Positions 9,222-16,160 of a DNA stretch of 16,160 nucleotides are shown here, piece by piece. Both the position numbers and the translations under genes were made by a program. The notes under the pieces are model-generated. The model worked only from the letters and a program-made list of their open reading frames with translations. It had not been told where the DNA came from and ran no database searches. This DNA comes from Cruorifilaria tuberocauda (taxonomy: Eukaryota > Nematoda > Chromadorea > Rhabditida > Onchocercidae): the NCBI GenBank assembly GCA_013365365.1, contig JABVXU010000891.1, positions 1-16,160 of the forward strand. The letters are read 5' to 3'. Every line of letters begins with the position of its first letter. Position 1 is the first letter of the stretch.

Positions 9222-12200
9222 ATGGTGGAAATTACAATACAGTTGTAAGTTTATTTAAAAATTGATCATTACTGATAATTTTCAAAAATGAATTTCATTT
9301 TGAATTCAAGTTATAAATTTCGAAAAACTTCTGCAACTCAGCATTTTCCTTCCTCAATTTTCAAAATGAATAATTTATTCGATCAATTCTGCTCAATCAA
9401 AATTGCCAAGAAAGATCAAAGATGAAAATTAAATTTGCTTTCAAATTTAACAATTATCAGTTTTTTAGACCCAATAAGGAATTCTGCTCAATTAAAATTA
9501 TCAAAAGAAATTAATCGGAAATTAAATTTGATTTCAAATTTAACAATGATCAATTCTTCAGACCTGACAAGGATGATGAGGAAGAAGAGGAAGAGGTGGA
9601 AGCTGAAGATGAGGAAGAAGTAGAAGCTGAAGATGAGGAAGGAAGCGATGAAGAGAGTGACGAGGTGGAAGATGAAAGTGAAAACGGACAATCTGAAAAT
9701 TACAAAAGAATTGAAATTGAAACGTAACGAAATTTCATTTAACTTCACTCAACTAATCTCTACAAAAGTTCATCTTTTGTAGTTTCATCAAAAATTTACA
9801 AATTTTAATTAGCATTCCATTTATTGATATCTTTACTATCACCAATGATAACTGGTGATAATTAATTCCCTTCTTTTTTTTTATCTTTCTAAATTATCAA
9901 CAAAATTCAATTCAATTATTATTTTTCAGTCAGAAAAATTTAATAGAAAGATTTCATTGATTTTTTAAAAAATTACTCACACTGATAGTTTTATGGAAAA
10001 AATTTACAAAAGTACAAAATTCATTGATAAATGATATCAAGTAACTGATAACGATATCAAGTGATTGATGAAGTGATTGATAAAGAGTATTAGTGAACAA
10101 AATTTTAAATTTGTTTATTTAGTGTTTTATCAAAGAAGTATAAGTTTCTTAACATTTTTTTTAACTTTAATTACTTTTAGCTTTTTTAATTTGATTAAAA
10201 TTAGATGTAAAAAGTTGAATTTTACATTTTAAAAAATTGAAAAATGGAAAAATTAGTACTGATCGTATCAATATGGCTAAATCCATGTGATAACATTGAA
10301 GGATAAAAGTTGATGAGGAATGCGAAGGAATGACTGAAGCAACAAAAGCAGTATTGGTAGGTGAAATTCAAATTTTTTCACTTCTATTTTTTTCTTCAAA
10401 CAATTCAAACTGATATGATATGATAAGATCATCGTCGAGAAAATATTGCTATTAAAAAAAAGTTTTTATCATTTGAAAATTTAAAATTTAGGCTGCCAAG
10501 AAACGACAAGAGGAGGAATATCGTCTACAGTATGAAGCACGTCGAAAAGAGGAATATGAACGTGTGGAGCAAGAATTGAGAAGTTTACGTGAAAAACAGG
10601 AAAGACGTCGACGTGAACGTGAACAGCAAGAAAAAGAACTAGCGGAAAAAATGCGCTTAGCTGACGAGAAACATCGTCGAGAAGAAGTAAGTTTTTGTTT
10701 TTAGCAGAATGATTGATTATTATCATTTGTTATCAATTTCTTCTATTCTTGTAAAACAATGTATTTGGGTTTCTAACCGGATACTGATACTGAAATACTT
10801 GAACCTGAATGAATATCTGAAAGTTTTTTTATTAGTATAAAAGTATAAATATCTAAGATTTTGATTGTAAGGTGACAAATATCTGAGAGATTTTATCACC
10901 TGATAGTGATAATGGAATCAATCATTTCATATCAATTCTTGATAATAAAAATTTCATATCAAGAAATTTCATATCAATTATTGATAATAATTTATCAGCC
11001 ATAAAGGAATTTCATATCAATTATTGATAATAATTTATCAGCCATAAAGGAATTTCATATCAATTTTTAATAATAATTTTTTACTTTCATTTTTTTTCTC
11101 AAACAACGAATAATTAAATAATTGAAACATATATTATTGCTTTTTATAAAAAAATTTTTCATAAGAATATTTTAAATTAATTTTTGCTTAAATTAAAAAT
11201 TAAAAAAATTTTTTTCCCAAAATTTCCCTCAATGCAACTATTTAGCATATACGTTTTTTTTCTTACTCTCTTTTTTTCCTTGACATTTATCACTGAATTA
11301 ATATTATATAAAAAACAGAAAAATTTTTCAGGAAGAAAGTAAGGCTCGAATAGAAGCACAAAAACGGAAACGTGAAGAGCAGTGTAAAAAGCGAACGATG
11401 CTTGCCGGTTCGCTAGCCGGTATTGCTTTATCCGGTAACAATCGCAATCCTAACTTTGTCATTCAAAAACGGGAAAAATTCGAACGAAATGTAAGTTCGA
11501 CAAATTGAAATAATGTCCAATTGGAATAATATAATTTATAGTTTTTTTAACTTTAATGAAAATATTTTTGAAATAAAAAAGATATGAAGTAAAAACGTGA
11601 AATAGAAACGTGAAGTAAAAACGTGAAATAGAAACATGAAATAAAAGAGATGATAAGGATAAGATACGATAAATGATAATTAAAGTAAGTAATTCATCCT
11701 ATTAATTATTCCAAATTCGATTCTAAAGTAATTTACTTTTTGTTTTTCCTTTAATTTTTTACTTTCAGAAAAGTGATAAGGAGAGAGAGGAAAAGGAAGA
11801 AGCTAAACGTGCTTATATGGCAACAGTAAATCAGAAACCGGATACTTCCTGTTTATTGATAAACGACCTGAAAGTTAAAATTCACGAATTGCATTCACGT
11901 ATTTGCAAGTTGGAAGCACTCAAATATGATCTTGAAAAACGACATGAACGACAACTTTATGATGTAAACATTGCAGTTATAATTTCCGGATTTCCGGACT
12001 CCATGTATATACTCGTGTACTTCCGAAATCATTATCAAATTTCAGTTGAAAGAATTGCATGAACGTGAAAAGCAAGTAGCGCGACATCGTGCGCTTCAAC
12101 GTGGACTTGACCCGAACGAAGCAGCAGCATCGCCACATCCGGTCATCTTTTAATAATCCGTTTTTTCTTTTTCCTTGTAAATTTTTATTGTGATATTTAA

Positions 12201-13233
12201 TTTTAAATAGTTTTCTAGCACAGTGAACATACTTATGCACGTAACCTTTATTTGACCTTTTGTACTTTTGAACTTTTTGTTAATCATCGCTATGATATAA
12301 TTTTTTTCAATAAAATTAATAAATTAGTGATGTGATTTTTTTAATTAAACAAATTTCTTGTAATTTTTTAAACTTAAAAAACTTTATTTTGAATGATTGA
12401 AAATTTTTTTTATTTCATTTATCAGTTATTATATTAATTTTAATTCATACTGTATTACTCGTGTATTTTTAACCTTTTTATTTACTTTACTTAATTATTA
12501 ATTTAGTTAATTTTTTAGCCAAAGATTAACGTAGCATCGAAATTTGATCGACAATTCGATCGTCGATCATACGGTGATCGTCGAATAATATTTGAAAAAG
12601 TGATTTTTATTGATTCATTTTATATAGAGAACATTTGAAATGAAATTGATTAAATTTTGAAATTTAATATTTAAATGATCAATTATTCAGGTGGAATTTC
12701 TATTTCAAGCCTTTGATATCATAAATGAAATTGATTATGAATTAATTTCAAAAATATATTAAATTTCAATAAATGTCTCGGATATGATATTGCTTTTTTT
12801 TTTTACATCATATTTGTACGATTATATTTTACCTTTACACAAATTAAGTTCAATTAAAATAATTGAAATTTACAAGTATATTTTACTTTTATTATCGATT
12901 GTTTCAATCTGACCAATCGATATTCTAATCGAAAAATTTTTACTCACTTCAAAAACCAAATATCATATTTACTTGCAAATTTCAAATTAATTTTCGTCAA
13001 TCGTATCGATCTATTATTATCATTTTCTCTATTTACAGCCTTCGGTTGAAAAGCCGTTACCGATTATTCATGGTACCGCACGACCACCACCGGAATGGGG
13101 TCGTACGGAAAACGAAGAATTGGAACAACTTCGTAAAATTATCGAACCACGCAAATATGTGGAAGAAATAAAAGTGACAAATGTTCGTCCACCAATTGAA
13201 CCTATTCCATTATCGATACCGCAAATGGATTAA
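9222..13233 (+). CDS. tnt: Troponin T, nine-exon model
   Basis: Troponin T anchors the troponin complex to tropomyosin in muscle thin filaments. Secure exons are 10492-10686, 11332-11490, 11769-11963, 12046-12141, 12519-12599 and 13039-13233; all joins are phase 0. They give a Glu/Arg/Lys-rich helix ([11 protein letters not shown] onward), [14 protein letters not shown] with NPNFVI, the TnT coiled-coil core ([14 protein letters not shown] then [20 protein letters not shown]), [20 protein letters not shown], and a Pro-rich end with [12 protein letters not shown] and PPIEPIPL. Exon 10310-10356 (MTEATKAVL at its end) leads well into the core; its acceptor ATAAAAG is weak. The acidic N-terminal exon (9562-9677, mostly Asp/Glu) and first exon (9222-9244) are inferred from phase. 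The whole model gives 368 residues, somewhat short for nematode family members. There is no Glu-rich tail of the insect type. AATAAA follows at 13322. Confidence 0.92.
9386..9573 (+). repeat. Tandem duplication spanning the acceptor of the acidic troponin T exon
   Basis: Copy 1 (9386-9480) and copy 2 (9481-9573) abut directly and share ATTCTGCTCAAT, AAATTAAATTTG, TTTCAAATTTAACAAT and a final acceptor-plus-exon start. Copy 1 has CAGTTTTTTAG/ACCCAATAAGGA and copy 2 has CAATTCTTCAG/ACCTGACAAGGA. Only copy 2 continues into the acidic coding frame. The copies are clearly diverged. Confidence 0.85.
10925..11090. repeat. 43-bp tandem repeat in a troponin T intron
   Basis: AATTTCATATCAATTATTGA recurs at 10965, 11008 and 11051, an exact 43-base period, with degenerate flanking copies at both ends. 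Each unit contains ATCAATTATTGAT, a near-perfect inverted repeat, then TTTATCAGCCATAAAGG. It lies wholly within the intron between 10686 and 11332. Confidence 0.93.
11586..11650. repeat. 13-bp tandem repeat in a troponin T intron
   Basis: Five 13-base units alternate between GAAGTAAAAACGT and GAAATAGAAACGT, so a 26-base higher-order period is also visible. The array lies in the intron between 11490 and 11769. Confidence 0.9.
12142..12314 (+). other. Possible alternative 3' end of troponin T
   Basis: If the weak donor at 12142 (GTCATC) is not used, the frame adds Val-Ile-Phe and stops at TAA 12151-12153. AATAAA lies at 12309-12314, and the 150 bases between are less repetitive than typical intron sequence in this gene. 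This would give a protein ending just after the coiled-coil core, lacking the last 91 residues. It could equally be ordinary intron. Confidence 0.35.
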
Positions 13234-13321
13234 TCATTTCACAGTTAATAATAATTCCTTTACTCATTTTTTAAATATCAAAAAAAAGAAAAAACTTCCA
13301 AAATTTACTAAAAATTCAATC

Positions 13322-13327
13322 AATAAA
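13322..13327 (+). terminator. Poly(A) signal of troponin T
   Basis: AATAAA followed by a T-rich stretch lies 88 bases past the stop codon at 13231-13233. Confidence 0.65.
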
Positions 13328-13333
13328 GTTTTT

Positions 13334-14794
13334 ATTAGTAATTTTATCCAATAATTTCAATAATAATTTATTCCTTATTTACTTTTTTAATTATGATAAT
13401 TTCCTTATCTTCTGATTTTAATTCCTAATATTAATTATCTATTTTTAGTTAGCTATAAGTATGAATCGATAAAATCATTAGTTTCTGTTTGGTATTAACA
13501 CATTTGTTTATTTCAAATAAAGCAAAGTTCTTAGAATTTTGATTTCATTTTTTAATTTTTAATTTCAAATCTGAACTTTATAATCCATATCAATATTTAT
13601 TAATATAATATAAACTAAATTACTTTTTCATTTGATCAAGTTCAGATTATAAATTATTAATTGAAGCTGAATATTAAAATAATTAATTCATTAATTAATT
13701 ATTAATTAAAATAACCAATTCATTGTCTAAAATGATTAGTTAATTACTAACCCTCTTATGAGATATTAACTTCTTTATCATGACTTATTTACAGTATACT
13801 CCCCTATTACAGTGTATCCGAGGCAAACTTACAGTATACTCCCTTATTACAGTGTGTCCGAAGCATTATTTTTCATTACAGTATTTCATTCATCGATAAA
13901 TTGTATTATTTTAATACTATTTATATCTCAACTATCATTTTGTTATTATAGCATATTAATGATATTTCTTTATTATAATCTATGTATGGTACCATTTTCT
14001 AATAGTACATTTCAAACATTACCGTGTTCCTACAGTATATTGAAAATACCTATTACCTTAAATTACATTAAATAACATCACACTTACAATAAAATTTACC
14101 TAAAATACTTCTTTATTACAATACGTTTATGATAATTGATATTACAGTATATTTATGATAATTAATTAAAGCATTAAGCATGCAGTTTGCATTTCAGTTA
14201 TTACAGTGATATCGAATTGCACATCCAAACTCCACATTCTCTTTTTACCTTTCTTCTGCTCTTTTATCTCCCAATTTAATATCAAATTTAATTAATTAAA
14301 ACATTTCATTTCAAATTTTACAGTATAGAAGTTTTAATTTTACATTCCATATTTTTTAATAATAAAAAATTTAGGTTAATTTTGAAATTTAAAAACAACA
14401 AAATAGCATAAATGAATGGAAGAATTAGCTAATAGCTAAATGATAAACAAACAAATATATTATTGATTAATCAATTAATTAATCAATTACTTCCATTTCA
14501 TTATTCATTGCTTACAACGATTTTCATTATTTATATTTAGAACGATTATTATGCCAAATTCAACGAATATAGTTCAATTGTTTTCTAAAGTAAAAATTGA
14601 TCTAAATTAAAAAAAAAAGTTCGATGGAAATTTTTCGAAATATTCTTTCCAGACATTACAATTAATGAAGAGAGATTGAAATTTAAATGTTAAAAGATTG
14701 AAAGTTAAATGTGAATTATTTTCATTATCTTTCTTTTCTACTACCTTCAGATATATTATAATGCATTACTTACTTCATTAATTACTTTCATTCA
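13334..14794. other. Spacer between convergent troponin T and ABCG genes
   Basis: No coding exon was supported. The plus frame at 13812-14075 starts inside a tandem repeat and has no motif. The region holds a 40-bp duplication and a recurrent TTACAGT motif, both listed separately, and TTAATTAA-rich sequence near 13680-13710 and 14460-14490. No clear AATAAA for the minus-strand ABCG gene was seen. Confidence 0.55.
13789..13868. repeat. 40-bp tandem duplication with TTACAGT motifs
   Basis: Two abutting 40-base copies (13789-13828 and 13829-13868) each read TTACAGTATACTCCC, then TATTACAGTG, then a GTCCGA- or ATCCGA-like end. They differ at only a few internal positions. The CAGTATACTCCC start recalls ends of pogo-like DNA transposons, but no inverted partner was found. 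Confidence 0.85.
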
Positions 14795-15980
14795 TTAACG
14801 AGAAAGTTGCACACGTAACACAAGACCAATGTAACCGATAATAAATACACATAAAATATAGAATAACATTACACCCATATTCATATGCATATTACTTATT
14901 TCGAAATTTAAATTATCAATTACCGATTTTCCGCTCTCTTCACAAATTGCTGCATGCTGAAAAATAACTTCTATAAATAAAGTAACAATTTATTAAGCAG
15001 CATTCCTTTTGGAGACACAACTAACTTATGTTGTTTGGTATTTTATTATGATCAGAGATAAAAAACAACTCTTGGGATTTATTTCATGAATGAAATGATA
15101 ACTTTTTACTACTAATGAAGAGAACAAAATTGGAATAGATAATCAAGGCAAGATAATTAAGGTAAGTAAAATAAAAGGACAAGAAAAGGTTAATTAATAA
15201 AAAGAGAATTTAAAAAATTTAATGTTAAAAACAAATAATTCTTAGTTATTATTATTATTAATACTTAATCGTTTTATTTACCTTCCATTTATTATCAATT
15301 TTATTTACCTCTATCTCTCAGGTACTATTAATAAATTTCTACTACTCATAATTTCCCACTCTAATCCATTTTCAAAATTTAATCCCTCAATTCAAGAATT
15401 TCTCAGTCTGATTCATTCATGAAAATTAACTCTCGAATTAAATTTTCTTTTATTCTCTCGAAAGCAAAAGTTTCAATAAATTTCAAATCAATAACTTTAC
15501 CTGTCCACTTGACAATAAACAACTAATATTATCATAATGAGAAAATTCATTTATTATCAATGATTCATAGCCAAAACGAAACCTAAAAGTGAAAATATGA
15601 AATTTGATCGAATCAAGTTAATTTCCGATAAACAAAAAGAAAGATTCACTTTCATAATTTTTTAATGCTATAATTACAGCATAATCATGCTATTATAGGA
15701 CTGTAACCGGATTAGGTACGGTCAGTTAATTCGACAAGTTTACACTGATAGCAGTGAAAAAGGTAGGATTCCTTTACGGAATTCCTAAGAAGAATAACTG
15801 ATTCATATCTATATTAGATTTGTACAAATTTATTCAAATTTAAATTTACCAACTGAAATACTGAACCCATCGTACTGATTCATGAATTGTTCTTATATTG
15901 CTATAAAGACCACCGGTAATCGAAAGGACTGTTAATAATGGTCCTGATATCGATATAGCTATTGCATATGATGGAGAAAT
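14795..15980 (-). CDS. ABCG (White-type) half transporter, 3' end
   Basis: Three minus-strand exons are visible: 15980-15850, 15582-15501 and 14956-14795, joined in frame by GT-AG introns. One codon, a Trp, is split 2+1 at the first join. They encode the last 124 residues. Exon A carries a membrane helix with SGPLLTVLSITGG, and the WVQYFS run continues across the splice into WFRFGYESL. This matches the block before the last extracellular loop of ABCG proteins. The loop has Cys in NISCLLSSGQ and AAICEE and an N-glycosylation sequon (NIS), as in the family. The final helix, about residues 94-115, runs from MLFYIL to IGYIGL, followed by a basic LRVQLSR end. The nucleotide-binding domain and first helices lie beyond the right edge. 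Family membership is firm; substrate and paralogue cannot be judged. Confidence 0.9.
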
Positions 15981-16054
15981 CTATAAATTAGACAATTAAT
16001 AATCATAATATTGATGACAGCAATAATGATAACGATCAATAACAATAATAATGA

Positions 16055-16160
16055 GAATAAAGAATAAAGAATAAAGAATAAAGAATAAAGAATAAAGAAT
16101 AAAGAATAAAGAATAAAGAATAAAGAATAAAGAATAAAGAACAAAGAATAAAGAACAAAG
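16055..16160. repeat. 7-bp (GAATAAA)n minisatellite
   Basis: At least fifteen copies of GAATAAA run to the window edge, with GAACAAA variants near 16139 and 16153. It lies in the intron upstream of the first visible ABCG exon. On the gene's strand it reads TTTATTC, so it contains no AATAAA in sense orientation. Confidence 0.97.

Noticed and set aside
9488..9748. 86-codon minus-strand frame
   Set aside because: It is the reverse of the acidic troponin T exon, which explains its Phe/Leu/Ile-rich composition.
10481..10726. 81-codon minus-strand frame
   Set aside because: It is the antisense shadow of a secure troponin T exon.
11977..12240. 87-codon minus-strand frame
   Set aside because: It overlaps the troponin T exon at 12046-12141 in antisense and has no motif.
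13812..14075. 87-codon plus-strand frame
   Set aside because: It begins inside the 40-bp duplication and shows no domain; it looks like AT-rich spacer.
15959..16144. 61-codon minus-strand frame with repeated LFFILYS
   Set aside because: It is a translation of the 7-bp minisatellite and antisense intron, not a gene.
1..16160. tRNA, rRNA or CRISPR arrays
   Set aside because: No cloverleaf-like GC stems, rRNA-like blocks or regularly spaced identical repeats with unique spacers were seen; the arrays present are tandem minisatellites.

Overview
The window reads as nuclear DNA of a nematode. Support comes from very A+T-rich intergenic and intronic sequence, small exons with TTTCAG-type acceptors, short 5' leaders that begin at acceptor-like sites just upstream of the ATG (as expected for spliced-leader trans-splicing), and a muscle troponin T whose core reads like the nematode versions. 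The long AT-rich introns and gene content suggest a parasitic clade III (spirurid/filarial-like) worm, but the genus is inference.

Layout. Positions 1-3500 are AT-rich with only diverged short repeats and weak exon candidates. A two-exon gene on the plus strand (3958-5282) encodes a six-finger C2H2 zinc-finger protein that starts with an apparent signal peptide. A small two-exon gene on the minus strand (6234-5802) encodes a 61-residue precursor: a signal peptide plus a short basic peptide with six cysteines. It lies between two decayed Helitron fragments (about 5572-5664 and 6560-7370). Positions 7400-9195 hold minisatellites, a long GA tract and AT-rich sequence. A nine-exon troponin T gene (9222-13233, plus) follows; its last six coding exons are secure and its 5' end is inferred. 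Its introns carry two tandem arrays, and one intron may support a short isoform. After a repeat-bearing spacer comes the 3' end (last three coding exons) of an ABCG (White-type) half transporter on the minus strand (15980-14795), convergent with troponin T. The window ends inside a 7-bp minisatellite in an intron of that transporter gene.

The genes show no shared pathway: troponin T is sarcomeric, the ABCG protein is a membrane transporter, and the two genes at 3.9-6.3 kb both appear to encode proteins with a secretory leader. The most novel items are the six-cysteine secreted peptide, whose spacing fits no family I can name, and the pairing of a signal peptide with a zinc-finger array. All splice joins were read by eye for GT-AG sites and frame continuity; none is supported by transcript data here.
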